A DNA stretch of 64,000 bases from Vibrio hepatarius (GTDB taxonomy: Bacteria > Pseudomonadota > Gammaproteobacteria > Enterobacterales > Vibrionaceae). The stretch spans positions 186,001 to 250,000 of the forward strand of contig NZ_JAATOO010000002.1 in assembly GCF_011806575.1 (NCBI RefSeq), in the 5' to 3' direction. Position numbers and translations under genes: made by a program. Shown here piece by piece: positions 1 through 9,995 of the stretch. Every line of letters begins with the position of its first letter. Within the stretch, counting starts at the first letter, position 1. Under the pieces are notes generated by a model, which was not told the DNA's origin, searched no databases, and saw only the letters and a list, made by a program, of their open reading frames with translations.

Positions 1-1
1 T

Positions 2-1198
2 GTAAATAGTGGCGTTATCTTGGAAAGCGATATCGACACCTCGATCAAATCGTTAAAAGCAAACGCAAATAAGAGCGGTCAAGCTCTACCGTCACAAGAC
101 GTATTGCGCCAGCAAGTGACTGAAAAGCTAATCATTGACACCTTACAACAGCAAGAAGCTGAACGTATTGGCGTTCGTATTGACGACAACCGCCTCAATC
201 AAGCAATTGAAGAAATCGCACGTAACAACAACCAGTCAGTTGAACAGCTGACGGCGTCTTTAGCAGCGGAAGGACTGAACTACGCAGAGTTTCGTGAGCA
301 AATTCGCAAAGAAATCTCAGCCAGTGAAGCACGTAATGCGTTAGTGCGCCGCCGCATCAACATTCTTCCAGCAGAAGTCGATAACTTGGCGAGCATTCTT
401 GCTCAGGAAAGTAACGCCACGGTGCAATACAAAATTGGTCACATCCAGCTGCGACTCAACGACGGGGATGACGCAGAAACAATTAAAGCTCAAGCGCAAG
501 AAATTGTCGATAAGCTCAACTCTGGCGCTGATTTCAGTACGATGGCATACACCTACTCTAAAGGCCCAAAGGCGCTTCAAGGTGGTGATTGGGGCTGGAT
601 GCGTAAAGAAGAAATGCCAACCATCTTTGCTGACCAAATCACGATGCAAAACAAGGGCAGTGTGATTGGTCCGTTCCGCAGCGGCGTGGGTTTCCACATT
701 CTGAAAATCGAGGATGTGAAAGGCTTAGAAACCGTTGCAGTAACTGAAATTAATGCTCGACACATTCTGATTCGTCCAACAGTGATCCTCAGTGATGAAG
801 GTGTTCAGCGTGAACTGAACGACATCATTGCGCGTATCAATGCTGGCGAAGCCACCTTTGGTGAAATGGCCAAACAGCACAGTGAAGACCCAGGCTCAGC
901 AGCCCAAGACGGTGAATTGGGCTACCAGACTTCGGACATTTATGTACCAGAATTCAAACTTCAGGTGGATACACTACCAATTGGACAAATCAGCGAACCA
1001 TTTAAAACGGTACATGGTTGGCACATTGTCGAAGTACTCGACCGTCGTCAGGTAGACCGCACAGACTCAGCGTTGAAGAACAAAGCTTACCGCATTCTCT
1101 TTAACCGTAAATTCAATGAAGAAGTCAGCGCATGGTTGCAAGAATTACGCGCAAGCGCTTATATCGAAATCATCAAGGACGATGAAGATGACAGTTAA
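2..1198 (+). CDS. surA: Periplasmic chaperone / peptidyl-prolyl isomerase SurA (5' end outside window)
   Basis: SurA escorts unfolded outer-membrane proteins across the periplasm to the Bam complex. The reading frame is open from base 2, so the start codon, signal peptide and roughly the first 30 residues lie before the window; an internal TTG at 20 is not the real start. An N-terminal chaperone segment is followed by two parvulin (PpiC) domains, at about residues 135-232 and 246-345 counted from that TTG. Each ends in the family's hydrophobic motif (GFHILKI, GWHIVEV). A short C-terminal helix follows, as in E. coli SurA (428 residues). The gene overlaps pdxA by 11 bp and heads the cluster surA-pdxA-rsmA-apaG-apaH known from enterobacteria, so co-transcription is likely. 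Identification is secure; only the 5' end is missing. Confidence 0.96.
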   Translation, partial: VNSGVILESDIDTSIKSLKANANKSGQALPSQDVLRQQVTEKLIIDTLQQQEAERIGVRIDDNRLNQAIEEIARNNNQSVEQLTASLAAEGLNYAEFREQIRKEISASEARNALVRRRINILPAEVDNLASILAQESNATVQYKIGHIQLRLNDGDDAETIKAQAQEIVDKLNSGADFSTMAYTYSKGPKALQGGDWGWMRKEEMPTIFADQITMQNKGSVIGPFRSGVGFHILKIEDVKGLETVAVTEINARHILIRPTVILSDEGVQRELNDIIARINAGEATFGEMAKQHSEDPGSAAQDGELGYQTSDIYVPEFKLQVDTLPIGQISEPFKTVHGWHIVEVLDRRQVDRTDSALKNKAYRILFNRKFNEEVSAWLQELRASAYIEIIKDDEDDS

Positions 1199-2180
1199 AC
1201 GCATCATCGTAACAGCTGGAGAGCCGGCAGGGATTGGGCCAGACTTAGTACTTGCGCTGTCAAAAGACAGTTGGGCACACCAAATTGTCGTGTGCGCAGA
1301 TAAAACCATGCTACAAGAACGCGCTAAGCAGTTGAATATTGACGTCAATCTGATTGACTACGACGCGCAATCACAGCCTATCGCACAACAAGCAGGGTCG
1401 TTGATCGTTGACCATGTGCCGCTTGCACAAGCGACGGTGACAGGCCAGTTAAACGAAGCGAACGGTCACTATGTATTAAAAACACTAGAAAGAGCTGCAT
1501 TAGGCTGTATGAATGGTGAATTTGATGCTATTGTCACCGGCCCTGTACACAAAGGGGTTATTAATCGTGCAGGTGTGGCGTTTAGTGGTCATACCGAGTT
1601 TTTTGCCGAAAAATCTAACACCCCATTGGTTGTGATGATGCTCGCGACAGAAGGACTGCGCGTCGCATTAGTGACAACACATATTCCTTTGGCTTATGTA
1701 TCTAAAGCCGTCACAGAGGAAAGGCTGGAAAAAATCATTCATATTCTCCACAAAGATTTAGTGGAGAAGTTTGCAATTCCGTCGCCAAAAATTTACGTGT
1801 GTGGACTGAATCCACACGCCGGTGAAGATGGTTGTCTCGGTAGAGAAGAAATTGAAACCATCACACCAACACTAGAAAAACTGCGCCAACGTGATGGCAT
1901 TGACCTGATAGGACCGCTTCCGGCGGACACTATCTTCAATGAAAAATACCTTCAAGAAGCTGACGCAGTACTTGGGATGTATCACGATCAGGTACTTCCT
2001 GTACTAAAATACAAAGGCTTTGGCCGCTCAGTGAATATCACTTTGGGCTTACCTTTTATCAGGACCTCCGTTGATCACGGCACCGCGTTAGACCTTGCAG
2101 GGACGGGTAACGCGGACACAGGAAGCTTTAGAACTGCGCTGGCTCACGCGATTGAGCTAGTCGAGAAGAAAACCAGTTAA
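1188..2180 (+). CDS. pdxA: 4-hydroxythreonine-4-phosphate dehydrogenase PdxA
   Basis: Cytosolic NAD-dependent enzyme of pyridoxal phosphate synthesis; it oxidises 4-phosphohydroxythreonine for PdxJ. The 330-residue product has the N-terminal GEPAGIGPD motif, GPVHKGVIN, and the three histidine contexts that bind the metal in E. coli PdxA: TTHIPL, NPHAG and YHDQ. The start at 1188 is preferred because AAGGA at 1175-1179 lies 8 bases upstream. An ATG at 1182 is also in frame but too close to that site, and the longer frame from 1116 lies inside surA. The start overlaps the end of surA and the stop lies 12 bp before rsmA, so translation is probably coupled within one transcript. Length matches the family (E. 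coli 329). Confidence 0.96.
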   Translation: MTVKRIIVTAGEPAGIGPDLVLALSKDSWAHQIVVCADKTMLQERAKQLNIDVNLIDYDAQSQPIAQQAGSLIVDHVPLAQATVTGQLNEANGHYVLKTLERAALGCMNGEFDAIVTGPVHKGVINRAGVAFSGHTEFFAEKSNTPLVVMMLATEGLRVALVTTHIPLAYVSKAVTEERLEKIIHILHKDLVEKFAIPSPKIYVCGLNPHAGEDGCLGREEIETITPTLEKLRQRDGIDLIGPLPADTIFNEKYLQEADAVLGMYHDQVLPVLKYKGFGRSVNITLGLPFIRTSVDHGTALDLAGTGNADTGSFRTALAHAIELVEKKTS

Positions 2181-2192
2181 CTTGAGAAACTT

Positions 2193-2999
2193 ATGAGAAA
2201 TGATGTCCACTTAGGGCACAAAGCGCGTAAACGCTTTGGTCAAAACTTCTTAAATGATCCATACATTATCGACGGTATTGTCTCTGCAATTAACCCGCGA
2301 CCAGGTCAGAACCTTGTTGAAATCGGCCCGGGTCTTGGTGCGATCACTGAACCTGTTGGCCGCGAAGTCGATAAATTTACCGTTATCGAGCTTGACCGGG
2401 ATCTTGCCGAGCGACTACGCAACCACCCAGAGCTGGCTGACAAACTGACTATCCATGAAGGCGACGCAATGCGCTTCGACTTCGCGCAGCTGGTGAAGCC
2501 AAACAACAAGCTGCGTATTTTTGGCAACTTGCCATACAACATCTCGACGCCGCTGATGTTCCACCTTTTTGAGTTCCATAAAGACATTCAAGACATGCAC
2601 TTTATGCTGCAAAAAGAAGTGGTGAACCGTCTAGCTGCTGGCCCAGGTTCGAAAGCGTATGGCCGTCTGACAGTGATGGCGCAGTACTACTGTAAAGTTG
2701 TGCCAGTACTCGAAGTACCACCTACAGCGTTCGTACCGCCACCAAAAGTCGATTCAGCGGTTGTACGTTTGATGCCTTATGAAGTGCTGCCTTATCCTGC
2801 GACTAACCTAAACTGGCTAGAACGCGTATGCCGTGAAGGTTTCAACCAGCGCCGTAAAACGGTTCGTAACTGCTACAAAGCGCTAGTCAGTGCAGAGAAA
2901 CTGGAAGAGCTTGGTATCAACCCAGGCATGCGTCCAGAGAATCTCACTTTGGAGCAATTTGTCGATCTCGCGAACTGGCTAGACGCAAACCACAAATAA
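2193..2999 (+). CDS. rsmA: 16S rRNA adenine dimethyltransferase RsmA (KsgA)
   Basis: Dimethylates A1518 and A1519 in helix 45 of 16S rRNA, a late checkpoint in small-subunit assembly, using S-adenosylmethionine. The 268-residue protein begins with the GQNFL segment, carries the SAM-binding motif [10 protein letters not shown] at about residue 46 and the catalytic NLPYNIST motif near residue 112. The basic C-terminal domain ([11 protein letters not shown]) binds the rRNA. Start ATG at 2193 follows a GAGAAAC purine stretch. Third gene of the surA operon; the gene order matches E. coli. No anomalies. Confidence 0.97.
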   Translation: MRNDVHLGHKARKRFGQNFLNDPYIIDGIVSAINPRPGQNLVEIGPGLGAITEPVGREVDKFTVIELDRDLAERLRNHPELADKLTIHEGDAMRFDFAQLVKPNNKLRIFGNLPYNISTPLMFHLFEFHKDIQDMHFMLQKEVVNRLAAGPGSKAYGRLTVMAQYYCKVVPVLEVPPTAFVPPPKVDSAVVRLMPYEVLPYPATNLNWLERVCREGFNQRRKTVRNCYKALVSAEKLEELGINPGMRPENLTLEQFVDLANWLDANHK

Positions 3000-3012
3000 T
3001 CTTCTTATAATT

Positions 3013-3050
3013 AGAGTTGTACGCCTTGGCCTACAACTCTAATTTTTTGG
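3013..3050 (+). terminator. Terminator or attenuator between rsmA and apaG
   Basis: AGAGTTGTA and TACAACTCT form a 9-bp perfect stem followed at once by AATTTTTTGG. It lies 13 bases after the rsmA stop. Because apaG and apaH follow on the same strand, it probably reduces rather than abolishes read-through. Confidence 0.75.
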
Positions 3051-3068
3051 CTTTAAGCAGGAGTCTAA

Positions 3069-3446
3069 ATGGAAGCAACCCCTTGTATAAAAGTCCAAGT
3101 CCACACCAAATATATCCCCGAGCAATCTCAACCAACGGCGAATCGCTATGTGTTTGCTTACATCATTACGATCAAAAACCTCAGCACTCAGACCGTTCAA
3201 CTGATCAGTAGACGTTGGTTGATTACAGACGCGAATGGTAAACAGATGACTGTTGAAGGCGATGGCGTGGTCGGTCAACAGCCGTTTATTCTTGGCAACG
3301 ACGAATACACCTACAATAGCGGTACAGCACTTGAAACACCGGTTGGCGTGATGCAAGGTCAGTACATTATGCAGGATGAAAAAGGCCAGGAGTTCATCGC
3401 TGAAATCGAACCTTTCCGTCTCGCATTACCTAACATTCTCAATTAA
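3069..3446 (+). CDS. apaG: ApaG domain protein
   Basis: Small beta-sandwich protein of 125 residues with the family signature seen in [12 protein letters not shown] and the glycine-rich GDGVVGQQP. Its fold resembles fibronectin type III domains; its biochemical role is not established, although co-occurrence with apaH suggests a link to dinucleoside polyphosphate metabolism. It lies 69 bp after rsmA. An inverted repeat (AGAGTTGTA ... TACAACTCT, about 3013-3042, then TTTTTTGG) in that gap looks like an intrinsic terminator or attenuator, so apaG-apaH may be partly uncoupled from the upstream genes. An AGGAG at 3059-3063 sets the start at 3069. Confidence 0.93.
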   Translation: MEATPCIKVQVHTKYIPEQSQPTANRYVFAYIITIKNLSTQTVQLISRRWLITDANGKQMTVEGDGVVGQQPFILGNDEYTYNSGTALETPVGVMQGQYIMQDEKGQEFIAEIEPFRLALPNILN

Positions 3447-3466
3447 CCCTGACTTAGGATAATCTC

Positions 3467-4270
3467 GTGTCCACATACATCGTTGGTGACATCCAGGGCT
3501 GCTTTGACGAACTGCAGTTATTACTTGAGCAAGCCAGCTTCAACCCTAAACAAGATACCCTCTGGGTGGCTGGTGATTTAGTCGCGCGTGGACCTAAATC
3601 TTTGGAGACGCTGCGCTTTGTACGCTCACTCGGCGATAGCGCCAAAGTGGTCTTAGGCAATCATGATTTGCACCTTCTTGCCGTTTCACTTGGCATTCAC
3701 AAGGTCAAGAACAAAGACAAAACCGCATCGATTTTCCACGCACACGATAAGAAAGAGTTGTTGAACTGGCTCAGACATCAACCGCTGCTTGCCGAACACG
3801 ATGAGTTTGTAGTGTGTCACGCAGGTATTTCGCCACAATGGACACTTAAACAAGCCAGAGCAAATGCGCGAGAAGTAGAAGCCATCTTACAAAGTGATGA
3901 TTGGACTTGGTTGATAGAGAACATGTACCGCAACCAACCAGACGCTTGGCGCGAAGACTTAATCGGCTTAGACCGCTACCGCTATATCATTAACGCCTAT
4001 ACACGCATGCGTTTCTGCTTTGCTGACGGTAGACTGGATATGGAATGCAAACTCCCCCCTGACCCAATTAAGCAAGCAGGCTTAGTGCCTTGGTTTGAGC
4101 TGGAGAACCGCATTAAGCTCAACAAAACCATACTATTTGGACACTGGGCAGCATTAGAAGGTTATCTTGGTAACGATGCGATTGGCTTAGACACTGGCTG
4201 CGTTTGGGGAGGTAGCTTGACCATGTTGAGGTGGGAAGATAAGAAGTTCTTTACCCAACAAGCGCTGTAA
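3467..4270 (+). CDS. apaH: Symmetrical diadenosine tetraphosphatase ApaH
   Basis: Hydrolyses Ap4A to two ADP and also removes Np4 caps from RNA 5' ends. The 267-residue protein is a metallophosphoesterase. Metal-ligand motifs appear in order: [10 protein letters not shown] at residue 7, [10 protein letters not shown] at about 37, GNHDLHL near 64, and HAGISPQW with the final GHWAALEG later. Translation starts at a GTG (3467), 20 bp after the apaG stop. It is the last gene of the surA cluster and faces folA, with a shared two-way terminator between them. Length agrees with the family. Confidence 0.96.
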   Translation: MSTYIVGDIQGCFDELQLLLEQASFNPKQDTLWVAGDLVARGPKSLETLRFVRSLGDSAKVVLGNHDLHLLAVSLGIHKVKNKDKTASIFHAHDKKELLNWLRHQPLLAEHDEFVVCHAGISPQWTLKQARANAREVEAILQSDDWTWLIENMYRNQPDAWREDLIGLDRYRYIINAYTRMRFCFADGRLDMECKLPPDPIKQAGLVPWFELENRIKLNKTILFGHWAALEGYLGNDAIGLDTGCVWGGSLTMLRWEDKKFFTQQAL

Positions 4271-4284
4271 CGGTATCGGGTTAA

Positions 4285-4320
4285 AAAGCAAAAGGCTAAG
4301 TGATCACTTAGCCTTTTTAG
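4285..4320. terminator. Bidirectional terminator between apaH and folA
   Basis: GGCTAAGTGATCACTTAGCC (about 4294-4313) is a perfect 20-base palindrome flanked by A-rich sequence on the left and TTTTT on the right. It can stop transcription arriving from either of the converging genes. Confidence 0.93.
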
Positions 4321-4342
4321 TTTTCGTCGTTGAAGGTAAGTG

Positions 4343-4822
4343 CTACTTTTCTAGCACAACAAAACGCATGTTATACGCGTTCTTCTCGTCCGCTGAATAA
4401 GTCTCAGAGTAAGTCTCTTTGTATTCACTGCCCCATTGTGGAAACTGAGTGTCGCCCTCGATTTGCGCATCAATGTGGGTAACATACAGCTTATCGGCTT
4501 GGGCGAGGCACGCTTCATAGATAGTGCCACCACCAATGATCATCAACTCTTCTGCACCATTGGCGGCTTGGATTGCTTCTTCAATTGAGGTCACGGTTGT
4601 CACCCCTTCGATAGTCAAGCTCGCGTCTCGGCTGATCACAATATTTGCACGCCCAGGTAAAGGTCGACCGATAGACTCATAGGTTTTACGCCCCATCACA
4701 ACAGGTTTACCCATAGTGCAGCGCTTGAACCACGCAAAGTCTGCCGGTAAATGCCAAGGCATCTGATTGTCTTTACCAATAATTCGATCCTGCGCCATTG
4801 CCGCGATCATGCTGATGATCAT
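4343..4822 (-). CDS. folA: Dihydrofolate reductase
   Basis: NADPH-dependent reduction of dihydrofolate to tetrahydrofolate, the chromosomal target of trimethoprim. The 159-residue product has the N-terminal MIAAMAQDRIIG, the substrate-pocket motif MPWHLPADFAWFK with its acidic residue, GRKTYESIGRPLPGR and the nucleotide-binding IIGGGTIYEACL. Length equals the E. coli type I enzyme (159). It faces apaH, the same arrangement as in E. coli. The 24 bp between it and the exporter gene at 4847-5320 suggest possible read-through from upstream. Confidence 0.97.
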   Translation of the reverse strand: MIISMIAAMAQDRIIGKDNQMPWHLPADFAWFKRCTMGKPVVMGRKTYESIGRPLPGRANIVISRDASLTIEGVTTVTSIEEAIQAANGAEELMIIGGGTIYEACLAQADKLYVTHIDAQIEGDTQFPQWGSEYKETYSETYSADEKNAYNMRFVVLEK

Positions 4823-4846
4823 TCTTTTGCTCCTGTGGCTACTGCC

Positions 4847-5320
4847 TTAAACGATGGGTTTGCGGCGATAGAATAGCAATCCTGGCATAGCTAAGCCAAC
4901 CGCTAATCCAGCAATAATAAACATCGCCTTAAGGAAATTTTCCATCAACATCGCCACAAGCTCAGGGCTATAGCCACGATGGTTCAACTCCACTAGCGCG
5001 ATCATCGCTTTAAACGCAAATACGCCCGGCACCATAGGGATCAACGCGGCAACGGTGAACACTTTCGGGTGAGCAAGAAAACGGTGAGACCAATGGATCC
5101 CGACAATACTGACGATCATAGCGGCGAAAAAGGTCGCCCACTCAATTGGGATACCAAACTGGAGCATTAGATAGCGAGAGCCATGACCAATCGCTCCGCC
5201 CAGAGCACAGTACATTAATGCTTTTTGTGGCACGTTAAAGACCAAGGCAAAACCTACCGCTGGAATAGCAGCGAAAAACATATCATTAAGCAGGCCCAGA
5301 AGGAGTTCGAAATTGATCAT
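4847..5320 (-). CDS. yjjB: ThrE-type exporter small subunit (YjjB-like, DUF3815)
   Basis: Membrane protein of 157 residues with about four or five hydrophobic helices. It belongs to the ThrE C-terminal-like family, the split partner of YjjP. In E. coli YjjP and YjjB together export succinate; related one-piece ThrE proteins export threonine and serine, so the substrate here cannot be fixed from sequence. The start ATG at 5320 overlaps the yjjP stop (ATGA, 4 bp), a sign of translational coupling; an apparent longer start at 5329 lies inside yjjP. Confidence 0.88.
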   Translation of the reverse strand: MINFELLLGLLNDMFFAAIPAVGFALVFNVPQKALMYCALGGAIGHGSRYLMLQFGIPIEWATFFAAMIVSIVGIHWSHRFLAHPKVFTVAALIPMVPGVFAFKAMIALVELNHRGYSPELVAMLMENFLKAMFIIAGLAVGLAMPGLLFYRRKPIV

Positions 5321-6084
5321 AACACCCACCCTCTAACGCTAACTAAGCTCATCGCAGCAACAATACCAAGACAGGTTGCCAAGGTAAGCAGACTCGCCAT
5401 CACAAAACGTGCGATGCCCATGTTGATGTAGCCCTTAAGCATATCCGCAACAGCGTTAATCAGTGGAAAACCCGGCACTAACATCAATACCGAAGACGCC
5501 ATCACCACAAACGGGGCGTTACCCAAGTCATAAATCATCGCTTGAGCTGAGACTACCGTAGTCACGAACGCCGTTGCGGCGAAGTTCATCAACGGGTTAA
5601 ATTGACGGTGACCAATTTCCTGTCTAACGACCATTCCCGTCGACGAGGCCAAAAATGTCATCGCAAACACCACCCAGTCTCCGCCAGCTAAACGACTAAA
5701 CGCAGCACATGAAAGACCTATCATCACAACCACTAACCAACGGTTGTAACGCTCAGGACTGATGTCATTGAGCTTCTGCTTAGCCATAGAATAATCAATG
5801 ATGCCACGTTCGAGCATGATACAAATACGCTGGACCTGAGTGATGACACGCATGTTGATACCGCGATCGGGGCATCGACGTGCGGTGGTAATGCAGTGTT
5901 CCTGATACACCGTAGTGACGACAATCGAGCTGGCAGACAACGATACTTCCACTTCGTCCATACCTGCAGCCATACCAAAGCGACGCATAAGGTCGCCTAC
6001 TAATGTGCTTTCCGCTCCATGCGCTAAAAGCATTTGCCCTGCTTGGGCGATCAAACGAGAAACGGCTCGTTGTTTAGATGCCAT
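5317..6084 (-). CDS. yjjP: ThrE-type exporter large subunit (YjjP-like, DUF1212)
   Basis: Protein of 255 residues. The N-terminal cytosolic part has the family's LLAHGAESTLVGDLMRR and GMDEVEVSLS segments; about five membrane helices follow from residue 115 on. With YjjB it forms a two-protein inner-membrane exporter (dicarboxylate in E. coli; amino acid in ThrE homologues). It is the first gene of a two-gene unit and ends in a 4-bp overlap with yjjB. A 155-bp gap with the obgE terminator separates it from obgE, so it should have its own promoter. Confidence 0.9.
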   Translation of the reverse strand: MASKQRAVSRLIAQAGQMLLAHGAESTLVGDLMRRFGMAAGMDEVEVSLSASSIVVTTVYQEHCITTARRCPDRGINMRVITQVQRICIMLERGIIDYSMAKQKLNDISPERYNRWLVVVMIGLSCAAFSRLAGGDWVVFAMTFLASSTGMVVRQEIGHRQFNPLMNFAATAFVTTVVSAQAMIYDLGNAPFVVMASSVLMLVPGFPLINAVADMLKGYINMGIARFVMASLLTLATCLGIVAAMSLVSVRGWVL

Positions 6085-6125
6085 GATTCAGTTCTACTCC
6101 CTTAGAATCTTTTTTGCTTAATTCA

Positions 6126-6146
6126 CACCTCAAGATACACGAGGTG
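6126..6146. repeat. Small hairpin, possible Vibrio intergenic repeat
   Basis: CACCTC and GAGGTG flank a 9-base loop in the short gap upstream of yjjP. There is no U-tract, so it is not a normal terminator. It resembles dispersed palindromic intergenic repeats, but only one copy is visible here. Confidence 0.4.
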
Positions 6147-6195
6147 GCTTCGCCATTGTTGCGGATTCTGAATTCAAGTAATTTGATTTAGATAC

Positions 6196-6226
6196 AAAAA
6201 AGCCGCAATTGAGAATTGCGGCTTAA
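6196..6226 (-). terminator. Intrinsic terminator of obgE
   Basis: AAGCCGCAATT and AATTGCGGCTT (6200-6224) form an 11-bp stem with a 3-base loop. Read on the minus strand it is followed by TTTTT, 14 bp after the obgE stop. Confidence 0.93.
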
Positions 6227-6239
6227 AAATAGTTTAGAC

Positions 6240-7421
<1,182 letters not shown>

Positions 7422-7642
7422 TTACTCCGCTCAAATGCTACTTAACGTAGCTGCGTTGCAAATATCATCTCACCATCCAGCTAGGTGGTATAAGGTAAAC
7501 GATATAAATTCTAGCAGATCCCACTTTCAGATCGATCACCTAAAACCTAAGATCGTCTGCTACCCAGGAACAAATATTGAGGGACTTTTTTCAAAGTGCC
7601 TTAGTATTGGTTCCACTCTTCTTTGGCATACTTGCCATAAAT

Positions 7643-7673
7643 AAAAAACCCCGCCGAGTTGGCAGGGCTTTTG
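7643..7673 (-). terminator. Intrinsic terminator of rplU-rpmA
   Basis: On the minus strand AAGCCCTGCC, a 5-base loop and GGCGGGGTTT pair over 10 bp with wobbles, then run into TTTTTAT. It lies about 40 bp after the rpmA stop. Confidence 0.9.
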
Positions 7674-7711
7674 AATTCAGCTAGAAGCCTAAATTCTTAT
7701 CGATACTGAAA

Positions 7712-7969
7712 TTACTCAGACTCGATGCTTACGAATTTACGGTTCTTAGGACCTTTTGTCTCGAACTTAACTTTACCGTCAGTTAGAGCAAATAGAGTAT
7801 GGTCTTTACCTAGGCCAACGTTGTTACCAGCGTGGAACTTAGTACCGCGCTGACGCACGATAATGTTACCAGCTAGAACAGATTCACCGCCGAAACGCTT
7901 AACACCAAGACGTTTACTTTCTGAATCGCGGCCGTTACGAGTAGAACCACCAGCTTTTTTGTGTGCCAT
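7712..7969 (-). CDS. rpmA: 50S ribosomal protein L27
   Basis: L27 is an 85-residue basic protein whose N-terminal tail reaches the peptidyl-transferase centre. The start [16 protein letters not shown] is the canonical proteobacterial form with no cleaved leader. It is 20 bp downstream of rplU and co-transcribed with it, as in nearly all bacteria. Confidence 0.98.
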   Translation of the reverse strand: MAHKKAGGSTRNGRDSESKRLGVKRFGGESVLAGNIIVRQRGTKFHAGNNVGLGKDHTLFALTDGKVKFETKGPKNRKFVSIESE

Positions 7970-7989
7970 TGTTAAACTCTCCTACTAGA

Positions 7990-8301
7990 TTAAGCGTTGA
8001 TACCAGTGATCTTCACTTCAGTGAACCACTGACGATGACCCTGTTGCTTACGAGAGTGCTTACGACGACGGAACTTAACGATTTTAACTTTATCGCCACG
8101 ACCGTGTTGCACAACTTCAGCAACCACTTTACCGCCCTCTACTAGAGGAGCACCAACTTTAATGTCTTCACCGTTAGCAACAAGAAGAACTTTATCAAAT
8201 TCAACAGTTGCACCAGTTTCAACGTCTAATTTCTCTAAACGAAGAGTTTGACCTTCGCTTACACGGTGTTGTTTACCACCAGATTGGAAAACAGCGTACA
8301 T
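7990..8301 (-). CDS. rplU: 50S ribosomal protein L21
   Basis: L21, 103 residues, binds 23S rRNA domain V and needs L20 for assembly. [14 protein letters not shown] at the start and the basic [19 protein letters not shown] near the end are diagnostic. It is the first gene of rplU-rpmA and is divergent from ispB, the classic gammaproteobacterial arrangement. A terminator-like hairpin lies about 120 bases into its leader (see 8422-8455). Confidence 0.98.
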
Positions 8302-8421
8302 ATCTTACTCCGCTTTTTCCGCACAGCCGTATGCATTATTTATAAGCATCAAGGGTGTGCGCTAAACTAATCATCAATAGGGCGCAGATTCTACAGAAGA
8401 GACGCTCCTATGACAAGCCAT

Positions 8422-8455
8422 ATTTTTAAAAAATTGGCGAAAAGCTAATCGCCAA
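8422..8455 (-). promoter_or_regulatory. Terminator-like hairpin in the rplU leader
   Basis: On the minus strand TTGGCGA, an 8-base loop and TCGCCAA form a 7-bp stem followed directly by TTTTTTAAAA. It lies 121-154 bases upstream of the L21 start codon, between rplU and its likely promoter near 8500-8540. It could be an attenuator of the ribosomal protein operon. Alternatively it could stop stray transcription from the ispB side. Confidence 0.6.
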
Positions 8456-8573
8456 ATAAAAGTGCGGCAATCATGCCCTTTAACCATGTATTAATCAACG
8501 TTTTTTAGTGTATTATTCAACGATTAAAGCAGATAAGAAGACCTTATAAGTTCTAACTTCAGCCGGATTTACC

Positions 8574-9545
8574 ATGGATTTTAAAGCTATCCAAGCGCTT
8601 ACTGCCGATGACATGGCAAAAGTGAATGAAACGATTCACGCTCAACTCAACTCAGACGTATCTTTAATCAACCAATTAGGTTTTTACATCATCAGTGGTG
8701 GTGGCAAGCGCATACGTCCTTTGTTAGCAGTGTTAGCTGCTCGCGCTTTGGGTTATCAAGGAAATGCTCATACGACGACTGCGGCCTTTATTGAGTTTAT
8801 CCACACAGCTACTTTGTTGCACGACGATGTTGTTGACGAATCTGACATGCGTCGTGGTAAAGCCACCGCGAATGCCGCGTTCGGTAATGCAGCCAGTGTT
8901 TTGGTTGGCGACTTCATTTACACCCGCTCTTTCCAAATGATGACTGAGCTAGGATCAATGAAGATCCTTAAGTTGATGAGTGACGCAGTGAACGTTATCG
9001 CCGAAGGAGAAGTTCAGCAGCTCATGAACTGTAATGACCCAAATACGACTGAAGAAAGTTACATGCAGGTGATCTACTCTAAGACGGCGCGTTTGTTCGA
9101 AGCGGCGACTCAGATTGGTGCGATCCTGAATGACTCTCCAGCAGACGTTGAACTGGCGATGCAAAACTACGGTAAGTATCTCGGTACTGCATTCCAGTTA
9201 ATTGATGACGTGATGGACTACACCTCTGACGGTAAAGAAATGGGTAAGAACGTGGGTGATGACCTTGCAGAAGGTAAACCGACTCTTCCTCTTTTATATG
9301 CAATGAAAAATGGCACACCTGAACAATCAGCAATGATTCGTGAAGCGATTGAAAAAGCCAACGGCATGGAAAAACTGAACGAAATTCTGGCAACCATGGA
9401 AGAAACAGGCTCTTTGGAGTACACACGCCAAAAAGCTTACCAAGAAGCCGATAAAGCCATTGCAGAACTGCACGTCTTAGCAGACTCTCCTTATAAAGAA
9501 GCACTGGTGACTCTGGCACACATGTCGGTACACCGTAGTAAGTAG
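8574..9545 (+). CDS. ispB: Octaprenyl diphosphate synthase
   Basis: Trans-prenyl transferase that makes the C40 side chain of ubiquinone and menaquinone from farnesyl-PP and isopentenyl-PP. The 323-residue protein has GGGKRIRPLL, the first aspartate-rich motif LLHDDVVDESDMRRG near residue 82, and the second, LIDDVMDY, near residue 208. Both bind magnesium-diphosphate. Length equals E. coli IspB (323). It is divergent from rplU and ends in a strong terminator. The stop codon sits in a perfect 15-bp tandem duplication. Confidence 0.96.
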   Translation: MDFKAIQALTADDMAKVNETIHAQLNSDVSLINQLGFYIISGGGKRIRPLLAVLAARALGYQGNAHTTTAAFIEFIHTATLLHDDVVDESDMRRGKATANAAFGNAASVLVGDFIYTRSFQMMTELGSMKILKLMSDAVNVIAEGEVQQLMNCNDPNTTEESYMQVIYSKTARLFEAATQIGAILNDSPADVELAMQNYGKYLGTAFQLIDDVMDYTSDGKEMGKNVGDDLAEGKPTLPLLYAMKNGTPEQSAMIREAIEKANGMEKLNEILATMEETGSLEYTRQKAYQEADKAIAELHVLADSPYKEALVTLAHMSVHRSK

Positions 9546-9566
9546 ACGTTAAGTAAGTAGACGTTA
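9537..9566. repeat. 15-bp perfect tandem duplication at the ispB stop
   Basis: AGTAAGTAGACGTTA occurs twice back to back (9537-9551, 9552-9566). The first copy contains the last codons and stop of ispB. It looks like a recent slippage duplication and leaves the protein unchanged. Confidence 0.9.
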
Positions 9567-9574
9567 GAAATGAC

Positions 9575-9603
9575 AACGGGAACCAGCAAGGTTCCCGTTT
9601 TAC
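9575..9603 (+). terminator. Intrinsic terminator of ispB
   Basis: AACGGGAACC, loop AGCAA, GGTTCCCGTT: a 10-bp perfect stem followed by TTTACC. Confidence 0.92.
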
Positions 9604-9887
9604 CATCTAGTTAGGCGTAACAATCAGGTCACTCCCCTAACAGCACAACCAAGTCAGACGGCGTATTCCAGTTCAGCAAGTCGAAGGCAAATTGGCTTGT
9701 GCGTCGTTGCAGTTGAGTCTAAAGCTCTTTTTACTAAGCAACAATACGCTTACCCTCAGGCTCAAATTAGCAACAAAACTTTATCTTAGATGCAAAATTA
9801 GTATGTTTTGTGAGCGACTTATTCTTTGGCGAGATAAATTTGCGGATCTTTCATTCTTTATCGAATTTTGATTCCTATTTCTCACCG
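9604..9887. other. Gene-free stretch upstream of the Pho-box array
   Basis: No convincing open frame, RNA gene or repeat was found between the ispB terminator and the Pho-box array at 9888. The sequence becomes AT-rich towards its right end. It may hold additional promoter elements for olsF. Confidence 0.5.
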
Positions 9888-9949
9888 CGGTCACTGAAAC
9901 GTCATCGCTCTGTCACCAATTCCTAACGCCATTGTCGCGCGACTGACAT
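9888..9949 (+). promoter_or_regulatory. Array of PhoB-box-like heptamers before olsF
   Basis: Six heptamers lie in register every 11 bp: CGGTCAC (9888), ACGTCAT (9899), CTGTCAC (9910), TCCTAAC (9921), TTGTCGC (9932), CTGACAT (9943). The known PhoB half-site is CTGTCAT or CTGTCAC with 4-bp spacers. Matches range from 7 of 7 at 9910 to poor at 9921; 9888 and 9943 each match 6 of 7. ACGTCAT-CGCT-CTGTCAC (9899-9916) alone is a good Pho box. The array ends 46 bp before the olsF start codon and predicts induction under phosphate starvation. Confidence 0.75.
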
Positions 9950-9995
9950 ATCCACTTCCTACCCTCGAACTGAGATTGGTTCTATCGAGGTTTAT

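Noticed and set aside
1116..1187. Longer PdxA start
   Set aside because: Lies in the surA coding region, with no ribosome-binding site; the family start matches 1188.
9079..9606. 175-codon frame on the minus strand
   Set aside because: It is antisense to ispB and runs through the ispB terminator; no motif.
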